A stretch of DNA of 64,000 nt, from contig MJGA01000001.1 in NCBI GenBank assembly GCA_001910725.1, positions 744,001 to 808,000 of the forward strand, in the 5' to 3' direction. The stretch is from Phanerodontia chrysosporium. Its lineage: Eukaryota; Basidiomycota; Agaricomycetes; Polyporales; Phanerochaetaceae. The notes below the pieces were generated by a model. It was not told the origin of the DNA. It was given only the letters and a program-made list of their open reading frames with translations, and searched no databases. The number at the start of each line of letters is the position of its first letter. Position 1 is the first letter of the stretch. Both the position numbers and the translations under genes were made by a program. Below are positions 24,573-36,151 of this stretch, one piece after another.

Positions 24573-24654
24573 TTTATTTGCTACTTATACGCTTGCTTAA
24601 CTACGCTACAATTGTCCTTAGTCGATACAGCATATCTCTACTCGCACATTTCTA

Positions 24655-27600
24655 TCAAGATGACAGGATTTCTAGGACCACACCTGAGAAGACCGCAACC
24701 TTAGTGACTATAGTGGTAGTTGGTGACTGATGACTTACCAGCGGCAATGGTCTCTCCTCCTCGTCGGATCAGAACCCTGCCCATTTCTTTGTTGACCGAG
24801 AACGGCTCCAAAGGAATCGGTTGAACGACTGCGGCAGGCCCTGAGTACGCGGGCGAACGCAATGTGATGTGAACCTCCGCCGAAGCGCTTTTCGTGAGCA
24901 CTCTGGGGTTACTCTTGATTACTGTACCCGTCGCACGGTCGATGGTCGCAATTAGCTTGGTGATGCTTGCCGGAACATCTCTCGAGTGGTGGAAAAGCTC
25001 GACCTAGAGGGTTCATTTAGCGGCAGTCCCAGTTACGTACGTTAAAACTCACCGAGGCACCCGTGGTAATGGGTACTTGTATATCGAAAACAATGATGCG
25101 TGCAGAGAAACTGCGAGCGAGTGGGACAATAGCCGAAGGCGGACACAGCACGCTGCCGATGTTCAGGTGGACCGGGTCGATGGAGGTCAGGTACAGCGTA
25201 ACACTCGAGCCAGCTGCTGCCCACTGGAGGCTATCGCCTTCAGACTCGATCACTGTCACACGCAGAATGAGGGACGACAGGGCAAGACTGGTAGAGAAAC
25301 TTACTCCTAACGATAGCGGTCTCATCCCCAGGCAGAACACGCAAGCGTTCGCCGACCTGAACGAGACCACTGCAAACACGGCCGACAACCGCGGTTCCAG
25401 AAGCCTGGCCTTTGAAGACGTTCGAGATTGGGAAGCGCAGTGGAGCTGTGATATCGCGTGTAGGTGGCTCCAGCTCATCTGCAAATTTACTGAGCATAGG
25501 TGGACATAGGGAAGATGACTATACGCACCTAGGTAGTCCACAAGGGTAGGACCTTTGTACCACACATTCAGCGCCTCGGCGTCGGGTCCCTCTCGCTTGA
25601 CAAGATTCACGCCAGCCATGGCGCCAACAGGAACGAAACGAGTCTTCGACGGTTGAAAGCCTGACTGAATCAGGAATGGGCGAAGAAGGCCACAGATCTC
25701 CTCGTAGCGAGCCTGGGACCACTCCACCTGGTCGAGTTTGTTTACTGCAACGACGACCTGCCCGACGCCCAAACTGCGAACAAGCAACAAGTGTTCGCGG
25801 GTCTGCCCACCCCTTTCGAAGCCCGCCTCGAACTCTCCGGTAGCTGCATCAACGACTAGCAGCGCGCAATCTGCTTGCGAGGCGCCAGAGATCATGTTTG
25901 GGATGAAGTCCTTATGCCCCGGGGCATCGAGAATGGTGATTTGGCGATGGGGTGTGTTCATAGTTTGTAGCGCAACGTCCATAGTAATTCCGCTGTATAG
26001 CAACGAACGGAATGTGTCAGCAGTGACTTCCATCATGAGGTGGAGGCTTACCGTTCTCTCTCTTCACTTGTACCGTCAAATTCCCAAGCCCAGCTAAAGC
26101 TGCTCTTGCCGATCTTGCTACTGGCTCTTTCGTTTGCTATGCGCTTCTTCTCGTCCATCTTACCCAACTCGTATAACAGCCTACCCATAAGGGTAGATTT
26201 ACCTGCATCCACATGACCTATGACAGTATGAATAAGGGGTGTTGATCGAGTGCGGAAGTGCATAGAGTGTTACTCACCGATAACGACGAGGTTCACAGCT
26301 TTCTTGGCATCGTTATTTTGTAGCGCTTGTCTTGCTTCTTCCAAGACCTTCTCGCGCGCGATAGTTATCTTCGGCGGTGGCTCTTCGACCGGCGTAGACT
26401 CTTCTGCCTCCGTCAGATTCAGACCAGAAAGGTCCAGAGCTTGAGCATCTTTGCGACGAAGCGGTGTCGACGTTCCCGATTTCTTGCCGCTCTGCGCAGT
26501 CCCTTTCTTCGAGGTCGATGCTGCGGAGGACAGTCTTGAGGCAGCTTCCGCCGCTTGCTTCTGCTGCGCGAGCTTCTGTGCCTTTTCGGCCTTTTCACGT
26601 TCCTTAGCAGCTAGATATATTGTCATAATACAGACGTGGTCAGTACATGCTCATGCCCGCTGAACAGAAATTCTAATGGGGTAAAGGAGTCGTGGAAGGG
26701 GATGAGCGTAAGCCACTCGAAACCGTCGATAAAGGTGCACGCGTGGAGTTGGACACGGACCGCGCAGCTAGCGACGTGCCGCGGCGGGCATTGAAGACGA
26801 TGTCATCCGGACTCGGAGCGTCAAAGGCGAAACTCTGCGTCGACGCCGTTGAGGAGGGAGGAGGAATATCGGCTCGCTTGCGTGTCTTGCGTCGAGGCTT
26901 CTCCGCGATGACTCGGACCTCCCGAGCAAGTGAGCTCTCGAGCTGTTTCGCGCCACTAGGCGGACCACCTGTATAAGGAGATGTATCTTCATCGGCCAAT
27001 ACTGCAGCAAATGCTGACGGCCGTGCCCGGGACCGGGGCGACTTGGGTGCAAATATGGGTATCTCCAAAGGCATGGGAGATGATTCAGCTTCACTAGCGG
27101 TGTCCGTTTCGACAGGCTTGCGGGACCGTCTGCTTTTCATCGCGAGCTTGGACTCCTTCGCTTCAGACGGCTTTGCAGTTAATACGTCCAGAGTTCGGGA
27201 TTTAGATTTCGTACGCTCAGGCATCGCAAGGCTTCCTAACGACTGATAGCTCGTCGTGATTGCTGTTGTAGCTGTAGGTCCGTTGGCGATCGGCGTGACG
27301 TGTTCTGTGTGAGACTTGGGTAACATGAGGCCTGATGACTCGAATCTCATTTGAGCCATGGACAATCCTTGTCGTGCTGCTTTCGCTTGGGCGAGTTGAG
27401 CGAGTTTCGACGTGGGGCGAGATTTTGTTTCTGCACTGGCAGAAACGGGGTGAGGGGCAGGAGGTGTTGAAGACGCAGTAGCAGGAGCCGGGGCAGAGGG
27501 TGGAGGAGTACTGCCCACTTTATCACTAGCAGGACGCTGGTTGACAGCAGGTGGTACAGGAGCAGCCGAACCCAAGGTAACAGTTCTAGGAGACTTCGGG

Positions 27601-29185
27601 GAGGGGTAGGGGGTATTGAAGGGGTCTCCTGAGCGAGCGCCCTCTGGATCGCCCTGCGAACTATTGTAGATTCCCCAGTTCCAGCCGTCTCGGTAGATTC
27701 GTCTGAGGTAGCCGAAATGACAGACGTAGCCCCTGCACGCGACTTCAAAGATGCGTACGATGTTCCAGAGGGCCTTAGCTCAGGATAGGTGACAAGAGAT
27801 GCAGTGTCAGATTCCGTATAACTGGTCGTACTCCTGCTTGACTGGCTTGCTCTGGAGCTCGCGAGGGCTGAAAGCTTGGACTTTGGTCTCCTCGAATCGT
27901 TGCTTTCCGTGCCGGAATCCGCTCGCGGACTCTGTGGTAGAGGAGAAGTGGGCGTCGCTGACTGCTGAGACCTAAGCTGCGCAAGGTTTCTCAGCGATGG
28001 TTTAGATGGAACCGCTGGAGGCGCCGCTGATGTCTCAGAGGGCACTTTCTGGTGAGCCGTCGTTGCCTCAATCGTAGGTGTACGTGACCCGCTGGGAGAC
28101 ACAGTAGGAGGTGGCTCGGATGATTCCAACCGGCGAAGAGCAGTATCAGAGGGAGAAGGTCTCACTTGCGGAGGTGGCGGGATACGTAAAGTCTGACGCT
28201 CTGTGTATGATATTAGAGGCTGCTGGCATAGCATTGACCCTCACGTACCAAGTACTGTACCATAATCGGCGGTAGATGTTTGCGACACCGTCCTGGTCAG
28301 CGATTGACGGGATCGACGGCTATCGTAGCTGCGCTTTCGCAAACTTCCATGCTCCGAAGGCTCCGTCTGCTCGTATATATCTGACAGCGCCGGTCGATAT
28401 CCTTCGTCGTATGAGAATTGGTCGACTCCGTCATCTACACCTCCGTAAAACCCGTCGTCATCCTCCGAGTAGCCGTAGTTGAATGGCCTATTCACGAGGG
28501 GATCTGCGGGGAGGGGCACGACATACTCCCCAGGGGCTGCTTCCTCGAGAGCGATTTGCCCAGGAACAGCAGGCAATGCTTTGTCTTCTGTCCAGAGCGT
28601 ATGAACATGATGTCTGTAAGGATCCGGGGAAGCCGCAGACAAGCACCTTCGCGCGTCCTGACCGATCGCAAACCAGAGTGACGGAGAGAGCGAGTGGAGT
28701 ATGGGGGAAGAAGGTGCGAAGGATGGGAGTGAAAGCACGAAGCCTAGGCTCACCTTTGCGCTCTTGGGCGGCCTGCCGCCTCCCTTGTTCCTCTTGAGTG
28801 CACGGAGTCAGTACGCTCACAAAAGCAAAGAGAGGAATGCTGACCTAGTAGGTAGTTCATAGCCTCGGCTACATCATAGTAGTAATGATACAGAGTGTCC
28901 TTGATAAATTCATCGCTGAAACCGCATTCCTCTGCAGATCCCAAAGTAGCACGGATTTCGTCCAAGCCGTTCATGAGTTGTTCTAGGGACAAGAGTGAGC
29001 ATCGACATCACCTGAAGGGGTCAACTACTTACCATATTCCTCCGGCGGGAGATCTGCGTCGCCCCCGTCTGAGATCGCGTCGTCGTCCAACTCCTCTATG
29101 GCACGGTAAGCTCGGGTTGGAGTACCATTGTAGTGGCGCATTTACCTTCGAGGTTCATGTTCCTTATGAGTCTGTGTCTCGACAT
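24655..29185 (-). CDS. HBS1: HBS1 ribosome-rescue GTPase, possibly HBS1/SKI7 composite gene
   Basis: Translational GTPase that works with Dom34/Pelota to free stalled ribosomes. The first exon at 29185 reads MSRHRLMRNMNLEG-like sequence (seen as [14 protein letters not shown]). Next is the HBS1 N-terminal helical domain ([20 protein letters not shown]). Then comes a long Ser/Pro-rich region (about 28750-26680) and a basic coiled stretch ([20 protein letters not shown]). The G domain has G1 [16 protein letters not shown], switch [22 protein letters not shown] and the G4 motif NKLD. Domains II and III follow ([34 protein letters not shown]), and the last exon ends VVLEILSS at 24655. The gene is far longer than typical HBS1 because of the middle region. 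A one-base frame jump lies at the GGGG run 27598-27601. It is convergent with polymerase gamma and divergent from mtSSB. Confidence 0.93.
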
Positions 29186-29309
29186 GATCTTTCACTGATC
29201 TGATAATCCGGGGGTACTGCCTTCTACGGGGAGAGAAAAGGTGCAAAGCAAGTGCAGCTGGGAGATGCGAGGTGGAACGGTGCCCGAAGCGTCATCTCGA
29301 TCCAGATGA

Positions 29310-29315
29310 ACGCGT
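29310..29315. promoter_or_regulatory. ACGCGT (MluI cell-cycle box-like) motif upstream of mtSSB
   Basis: The palindromic hexamer ACGCGT lies 87 bp before the mtSSB start codon and 125 bp from the HBS1 start. In yeasts this motif binds the MBF complex and drives G1/S genes. A hexamer of this kind occurs by chance in GC-rich DNA, and it also occurs elsewhere in this window, so function is only suggested by position. Confidence 0.3.
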
Positions 29316-29401
29316 GACGGCGTGATGTGACGGCACATGCCGAACCGTGAAGCGGCCGTGTTCGACTTGTCCGCTCCTTTCCAGTTCTCCTACCAAAAAA
29401 T

Positions 29402-30056
29402 ATGTTCGCCATCGCCCGCCGTGCTGCTGCCTCCAGATCTTCTGCTCGGGCATGTTGTATTCGCTGTTTTGTTACTGTAAATGCTGATATCTGGATTGCA
29501 GGCCTTCTCCACCAGCCCTAGGCTTCAGGCCGATCTCGCCAAACTTATTTTGATTGGTCGTCTGGGAAAGACTCCGGAGGTGCGAACGACACGGTCGGAC
29601 AAGGAATATGTCTCGTACGTTGAAGCTTCGACTGTGCTCCGCCGTAGTGCTGAACACGAATCTTTCAGGTACACGGTCGCGACCACCAACTACCCTCCGC
29701 CTCCGCCCAACCCTGACGGCAGTATGTGCACTCATTCTTGCCGTGCGTTCGGCCGCTAACTCTCGTCCAGCTCGGCCTGAGGCATCAACCTCGTGGCACA
29801 CGATCCTTTCCTTCAACCCCGGTGCCAACGCATACCTCCGTACCCTCCAGAAGGGCTGGCAGGTGTATGTCGAGGCCAACTACGAGTTGAGGGAAGCCGA
29901 CCCTGCCGCTGAGCCAGATTCGCCAGCTGCGCAGCGCCAGATTCTCCTTCGCCATGGTATGTTCCAATTCATCGTTCGAACAATATATTGCTCATTGCCC
30001 ATCCAGAGTCTATCCGTGTGCTCAAGCGCACCAGCTCCTCGGAGCCTTCGTCATAA
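29402..30056 (+). CDS. RIM1: Mitochondrial single-stranded DNA-binding protein (RIM1/mtSSB)
   Basis: OB-fold protein that coats single-stranded mtDNA during replication. Start MFAIARRAAASRSSARA at 29402 is a mitochondrial presequence, and intron 1 (about 29454-29502) joins it to FSTSPRLQADLAKLILIGRL. The SSB core follows: GKTPEVRTTRSDKEYVS, spliced to YTVATTNYPPPPPNPDG, then STSWHTILSFNPGANAYL and LQKGWQVYVEANYELREAD. The final exon after a further intron ends ESIRVLKRTSSSEPSS at 30056. All four introns are short and keep phase. The closest match is the bacterial-type SSB family. It lies about 4.8 kb from the polymerase gamma gene, with only HBS1 between them. Confidence 0.93.
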
Positions 30057-30168
30057 ACTACATCCCTCACTGATACCACCATCGGTACTGTATATACGGT
30101 GACTGCTACTATCTTAATTTGTGATAGACTTGTGGTCCGCAAGAGCTTTGAATCTGATGCACATGCTC

Positions 30169-31177
30169 CTAGTCCTCGTCATGATAACTTCCGTGATAAT
30201 CGCTCCTACTCCTGAACTCACTACTGTCGCGCAGTAGTGAACCTGAGACAGGTTCGGGCACCCACTTCTTGTGAATCTGGCTTTCAGGATGGTCCAAATT
30301 GAAATATTGGACTACTTACCATGCTCTCCCTCTCCCTTGGAGGAGATCTTGTAGAGTGTATTGTGGGGATATCCGATGGCGGTCGCTGAGGGGTTACTTC
30401 TGGTTCGTCGTTTCGTGCCATTTTCTTGATATAATCTCTGATTGTCGTTATGAGTAGCTGTGTACTGCGTTCAAATTACGCTGACGCGTCCATATGGTAG
30501 GAGCTCACATGGTGGTCATCGACACTTGACCCAGAATAACATGCCGCTACCGCGATAGGGCAACAAGGGGCGTTCTGGGTTTGTTCGTCGTTAGACTCTG
30601 TGCATGACGAATCACAGGTTATACCTGCCTCGAGCCATATCGGAAACGCTGCCGGGAAGATGTCACAATCTTAAGTATACCTTGGATGCTTATAGGGAAA
30701 TATACGTACCACCGCCGCACAGGTGGTCAGCCTTGACACCCATCTGAGCCGCTGTTTTGCCCATGGCAGCCATCCCCTTTTCCACGTAGTAGCTAGAGTG
30801 ACCAGTCCGTTTCACAATCTCAATCATACCCTACGGTCACGGCAATCAGGGAGCACACAAAGCCTCAGTAGACCTGCACTCACCTCGAGGCACGCCCAGC
30901 TATCCAAGCTCACGTCTCCCACTCCGGCAAGGCCTCCAAGGTCTCCGACTGTACACGAAAAGAGCGAGTGCCCCGCGATAGTTTGGATCGCGATGACGAG
31001 TCCCTTGCCCTTCGCATGCCTGCTCGACGCGCGAAAGCGCTTGCGGATGGAGAGGCCGAGCGTGACCGCGTCATTCGCGGTGAACGAGTGGAAGCGGTAG
31101 CTCGACTCCTCCGTCAACGTCTGGGTAGCGAGCTCTGCATCGCTCGGCGGCTGAGGGTTGTGAAACCCGTTGAACAT
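30169..31177 (-). CDS. UPF0303/YBR137W-like (HbpS-fold) protein
   Basis: Small cytosolic protein of the family that includes yeast YBR137W, reported to touch the GET tail-anchored protein pathway; its biochemical role is unsettled. Start MFNGFHNPQPPSDAEL at 31177. Family blocks in order are ESSYRFHSFTANDAVTLGLS, GKGLVIAIQTIAGHSLFSCT, VGDLGGLAGVGDVSLDSWAC, then after introns GMIEIVKRTGHSSYYVEKGM, MAAMGKTAAQMGVKADHLCG and NAPCCPIAVAACYSGSSVDD, then ITTIRDYIKKMARNDEPEV. Beyond the family core, a polar Arg/Ser-rich tail follows. Its last exon probably starts at about 30246 and may end at 30169 (SRSDYHGSYHDED), but the phase of that final junction does not close cleanly, so the 3' end is uncertain. 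The core assignment is firm. Confidence 0.82.
30218..30240. repeat. Perfect 9-bp inverted repeat
   Basis: TCACTACTG at 30218-30226 and its exact complement at 30232-30240 flank a 5-nt spacer. It lies at the 3' end of the minus-strand YBR137W-like gene, close to the predicted last splice acceptor. It would form a stable hairpin in RNA from either strand. Confidence 0.6.
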
Positions 31178-31596
31178 CGACGAACGGCGTGTGGACGCTA
31201 TGGTGGCGACAATGGGAGTGCAAGGAGCCTGAGCTGAGTGTATGCGCCTAACTGGGTGGGGTGCCCGCGACGTTCAACATGCATGCGACACGAATGGGAA
31301 TATATATGCTGGAATTGGAGAAGCCGAACATGAGGTAATGGGATGCAGCTGTGTCATACGCAACGTGTAGATGGACACGAGGCACAGTCATTGTCATCGT
31401 GAAAGCGGCAACCGTGCTGGATTCCCACCGGTACCTTCGCGTTTGTAGACGTACACAGCTTGCTTGCGTATTACGATTGTTCTACAGGGTATTGAAGACA
31501 CAGTGACAGCATAGAATAAAGTACGGGAGTTTGGGGTCATGAGGTGCGTTAGGGGATAGTAATGGTGCTGGCCTGGGTATGCGAGCTACAACAATC
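31178..31596. other. Intergenic region
   Basis: About 420 bp between the YBR137W-like start and the stop of the NIPA-type gene, both on the minus strand. It should contain a promoter for the former and a polyadenylation region for the latter. No gene is supported. Confidence 0.45.
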
Positions 31597-33759
31597 CTAT
31601 GGGCCGCTACTTTGCGCCACACGAAGTCTCGAGCGACTGCGACTGTTCTCTCGACTTGCCGTTGTAGACCTGACTACGCGCCGGTCGCGATGGTGCGGGG
31701 CACTGCCTGCCTCACCAGCCAAGCTCATTGTACGCCTTCGATTTCCGCCGTCTACGGCAGCGTCCGAGTCATAGCTCCGAGGAAAGCCACTTCTCTCCTC
31801 TCTTGGAGAGCTATGCACGAGTAAGAGACGCTGGTCGCAGTGGTAAATAGGCTTGTTTCTGTGTTGGTGCTCTTGACTCACCTGTGCTGGAGAGAACCCG
31901 ATCATGCTCACGACGCTGCGCCGACTCCGCAGGACCGGCGTGCTAGGCGAGCTTTCTAGAGCAGTCTCCGGGATAACTAGTGTGGCGCGGTTTCGTCGAC
32001 CGAGCGTCCCAGGACGCAAGTCCTGAGCAGCGGCTTGAGTATCTCCGTCGACATTCACTGTTTCTACATCTTCGTCCTCTGGAGCAGGATCATCCTGTGA
32101 CCCATCTTCCGACTCGCCATGCGCCCAAGCAATAATGAACACGCCGACAAAAGTAGCACCACAGCCGTACAAGAAAGTGACCACCTGGTGAAAAGTGGCC
32201 CTCTTGAAGTCTTGGAACAGGATGGCGGAGCCAAGGATGGCGGACAGGTTAAACATGACGAATTGGGCGGGTACCACAATCTACAATGCAATGATATTCA
32301 GCTGGTCTTATCCAAATGTCTCAGCAACGCTTACCTTGCTATCAAAACGCATAAGGGCACGGTTGAGATACCTGATCTGACCTACGCCGGTCCCTAAGAG
32401 GACCTGTGAACTTTTCAGTTATCCCGCGAACGTTCAGTAAGTAGAGCTACAAACCACAAGGACTGGGTATGTTATCCATTGAGCAAAGACGTCAAAGCCT
32501 TCTCGTGTTAACAGGCTTGAGAAGGCCTTGGTAGATAATACGGTGAATCCGCCTACAAGAAAGGCTTCAGCATATACCAGCCGAAGGGAAGAGGATATTC
32601 CTCACCAAAAAGAGCACAAAGCCCAACGTCCACAAAAACGTATCTTTCACCAGCACGCCCTTCCGATAAGCCGGATAATATCACAGCTGCTACAATATAA
32701 ATGGCTGCATATACGATGAATGGCTTCTGCGCGAGCGCGTGCAACAGAGCGACAGGATCGAGTTTCGTGTCTGAAGGATTTGCGGAGAGTACGACGGTGA
32801 CAGCTCCGATGATAGCTATCACGATGCCGAGAAAGTCTCGCTATTCAATGCTTGAGTATATTGCGCTTGGTTGATAATGTAGCACAGACCTTGCGAAAAC
32901 GTTCTTTCAGCATCAGTGGCGCAAAGATACAGTTAGCAACGAGGGCAAACTGTGTGTCCCACGCGTTTTTCAGTAGGCTTACTCGAGGTGAACTGTCTGA
33001 TAGACTTACAGTCCCTAAGGGAGCAACTACGGACGCCGGGGCGAAACCGTATGAGATGAAGTTCCCTATCTCGCCTATGTTCATGAGTGCAAAACCCGTC
33101 CACCTATATTGCATACATTCTATGATGGATACATGCGAGGACAATACCGACGAAGTGGCAGCGTACCATAGCTTCGACTTCAGGTAGTCGCTTTCGTTTG
33201 CTTGAGCGGACTTGACGCTGCGCCCAGAGCCCCCTCGTTTGGGACTTTTTGGCCGCACCGCGACTACGTCCACTGGAACAGCAGTAGCCTCTGACTGCAT
33301 GTGATCCCGAGAGTCTCTCCTCCACGGGACAAGTCGTGACAGCCAATCTCGTCTGCTGGAGTCGGTGTGCTCCGAGTCGTAACTGGGCGTGGACCGCGTC
33401 CGGGGTAGCAATGGCTCAGACTCGTCTCTCGTAATAGTGAGTGGTACCAAGTCCCCTGACGGATATTGCTGCTCGTCGTCTGCGTCTTCTGGAACGGTGC
33501 TCCGCAAGGTGCTGCCGTTAGAAGGCCACCTCGCTCGTGTCTTTGCGGCATCGGTCTCGCCTTCTAGCTCGCGCTGGAGCTCTAGCCGTCTATGCGCAAG
33601 TTTCTGGCAGTTGAGAGCAAAGGATATGAGGATGTTTCCGGCGATGGCTACACAGATACCGGCAATTGTAGCAGGGTCGAAGTGGGGAAGGCCGAAGACG
33701 TCGTCCTTGCCCGAGAAGGGGCCAGCCCATCGTTGGCTGCTCGCGAGAACAGCAGGCAT
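31597..33759 (-). CDS. NIPA-family (DUF803) magnesium transporter-like protein
   Basis: Multi-pass membrane protein of the NIPA/DUF803 family, proposed Mg2+ transporters. I chose the start MPAVLASSQRWAGPFSG at 33759; an in-frame ATG at 33936 would extend it. Order: helix DPATIAGICVAIAGNILISF, a long Ser/Arg-rich loop typical of fungal members, then GFALMNIGEIGNFISYGFAP, ASVVAPLGT, FALVANCIFAPLMLKERFRK, LGIVIAIIGAVTVVLSANPS, FIVYAAIYIVAAVILSGLSE, VLLGTGVGQIRYLNRALMRF-type sequence, FVMFNLSAILGSAILFQDFK and FLYGCGATFVGVFIIAWAHG. The C-terminal part is acidic, then Ser/Arg-rich, ending at 31597. Introns are short and several fall between helices. The FDSKIVVPAQFV and DFLGI-type blocks are family hallmarks. 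Confidence 0.87.
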
Positions 33760-34012
33760 CAGAGGGGAAACCGTCTGGAGAAGAGTCAAGATATGTCGGA
33801 ACCCATCGTGCGGCTGAGGCTTGCCTTGACCCGCGTTCACCGAGCTGCGAGCAGGACGCACGCGGCGAACGACGTCAAGCCTTCCCACGCTCACCCACGT
33901 GGCTTCGACACGGCAATCCCGCCGCGTCCCCGCCACGTCCGTAACCGCGCTCTCGTGGTCTCATTGCTCAACGCTCCTCAAACACTTTGTTCAATATTTA
34001 CATCGCAATACC
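33760..34012. promoter_or_regulatory. Divergent upstream region of NIPA-like and SEC12 genes
   Basis: About 250 bp between opposed start codons. It is pyrimidine-rich before the SEC12 start. No specific operator is recognised. Confidence 0.35.
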
Positions 34013-35627
34013 ATGCGGGTGCGACACACTGCACACCCTTTCTCCAGCTTTCCTGTATACTCTTGTGCCTTTCTCTCCAGCGATGAGCTGGTCGTCGGAG
34101 GCGGCGGTGGTCAAACCCGCTCGGGGGTCAAGAACAAGCTGGTCAGTCTCTAAGGAGCTTCCGTAGCCACAGCTCATCATTACACGGCGCATAGAGACTG
34201 TACAAGGTCGTGAGCCACAAGTCTATCGAACAGCTCGATGAACTTGAGCTCGATAAGGGTGAAGACTTGCCCATGAGCATGGCAGCTTGGCCACCGACCA
34301 AGCAGATCGTCTGTGGCGTCAACAGCTCAGAAGAGGCCCTGAAGGTGTCGTCTAACCAGAACTGCAGAAGATATGCCGTGAAGGACAACAAGTGAGCGAC
34401 AGAGTCGGCGTTCACTGGCCACCTTTGTCTCTAATGTTCACGCCAGGATAACTTTCGAGACAAGCACGAGCACTCTCACAGTCAACCTTGAAGATGACGA
34501 CTATCAGGTATGCTCTCCGGCCCGTACCTTGCTGTATCACCCCTGAACGTGCGCAGAAAGTCACGGTCATCTCGCCAGATGGATCTATGGTAGCGGTTGC
34601 TGGCAAACAAGATGTGAGCTGCAAATCCAGGTCGGAGTCGTTGTCGCTGATTATCTGTTCTGGTTGTAGATGCACCTTCTGGAGTTTCCCTCTCTAGAGC
34701 CATTAGCAAGTCCTATACATCTAGAGAAGGGAGAAATCTACGACGCGGCGTTCTCTTCCACGCATGTACGTGATTATTCTTGAAACGCGTGTCCTTGATA
34801 ACGATCCGGGCGCAGCTTGTTCTCGTTACTACAGTGAACCTATTGGTGTACGCGTTACCTACTTCAAAATCAGCAGAAACGAGCGAGAAGGTCGCAGGGA
34901 AGCAAAAGGCCTGTCATCTGGAGCTCGTGCAGACAGTCGACCGTCCTACCCTTCCCGGGAAGGATTCTGGCAGTAGCTTCCGCGCTGCGAAGTTCCACCC
35001 TCAGAACTCAGATATACTCTACACTGTTATCAACACCGTACCTCCGCGGACCAGGACGAAGAACTCGCCCCGAAAAGCATACATATGCAAGTGGGATGCG
35101 AACAAATGGAAGGTCACGAAGACGCGACAGGTCAGCGACAAGGGGTTGACGTGCTTTGACGTCAGGTGGGCACCACCCACGACTTCTCTGCTTGGTCCTG
35201 ACTGACCTTCGCAGTGCAAACGGGAAACTCATAGCATATGGTACAGGAGACTACACACTTGGGATATTAGATACCCAAGCCCTAGCGGTGCGTCGCACGT
35301 TCTTCCAAACGGTGCTGCTAGATTGACGTGCCTTCCTCTTCTTGCAGCCTCTGCTAACCATATTAAAGGCTCATGAGCTACCGCCGACAGTTGTGCGCTT
35401 CAACCCGACGTCCGATTTGCTCGTTTCCGGAAGTGCTGATAATACTATCCGCCTGGTGTCGGTTCCCGAAAATCTGGTTGCGGCATGTAAGTTCTCTCTC
35501 GCTCAACTACGCGGAGTTTCGCTCATAGACTTCAACAGCGTGGAGTTCCTGGATCATTGTTATAGTCACCATCCTCGTCATTCTCTTCGCCATATTAGCC
35601 AACCAGATGCATCAGGCGGTGTACTAA
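34013..35627 (+). CDS. SEC12: SEC12-like Sar1 guanine nucleotide exchange factor
   Basis: ER membrane WD40 protein that loads Sar1 with GTP to start COPII coat assembly. Start MRVRHTAHPFSSFPVYSCAF at 34013. The conserved glycine/K-loop region ELVVGGGGGQTRSGVKNKL is followed by an intron to RLYKVVSHKSIEQ. Later blades include VTVISPDGSMVAVAGKQD, GLTCFDV-SANGKLIAYGTGD and VRFNPTSDLLVSGSADNTIR. An intron at about 35488-35541 joins ENLVAAS to a C-terminal membrane anchor, WIIVIVTILVILFAILANQ, ending MHQAVY-stop at 35627. The propeller-plus-tail-anchor layout and the glycine loop identify SEC12. An unspliced reading would run on to about 35959 and lose the anchor. About six introns, all short. Confidence 0.9.
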
Positions 35628-36151
35628 TCACGCGTCATCTGTCTCTTTGCTGGATACTAGACCTTACGACTGTTATACCCGAGCGATTCGAACAACATGC
35701 TACCGAGAATCGTTGTGGCGTCGGATATGCGGCGGGAACAATGCCGCGTTTCTCAGGGGTACTCAGCGCTCAGCTCCGAACTGGTCTCGGGAACAATCGC
35801 TTCGTTGGGAGTGCGATACTCGCACGGCCGAGACAAACCAGCCTTCGCAGAAAGCCTTCTCTCTCTGGCAGGTCGAGCTCGGACGATAACGGATGGAAGT
35901 TAGGTGTGTCATCGTCACAGAGTCCGACCGGAAACAGGATTGCCACGGCACCGCGGTAATCCGATGACTCTAAGTGCTATCAGGTACATGTGAGCACGAA
36001 GCTACGGTATGACTGGACACGGGATTGGTTTAGACTCACCATCCGACATGAGAACAATGGCATAGAGGGTATGGTTCAACTGTAGTATGGAGCAGCATCA
36101 TGTGAGGCGATAGGCAACAAGGAGCACTCTATCACTGTGGGGAAATCTGCA
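35628..36151. other. Intergenic region between convergent genes
   Basis: About 520 bp between the SEC12 stop and the VFA1 end. The plus strand is partly open, but only as read-through of the unspliced SEC12 3' end. If VFA1 has a further last exon, it would lie at the right side of this gap. Nothing else is supported. Confidence 0.45.
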
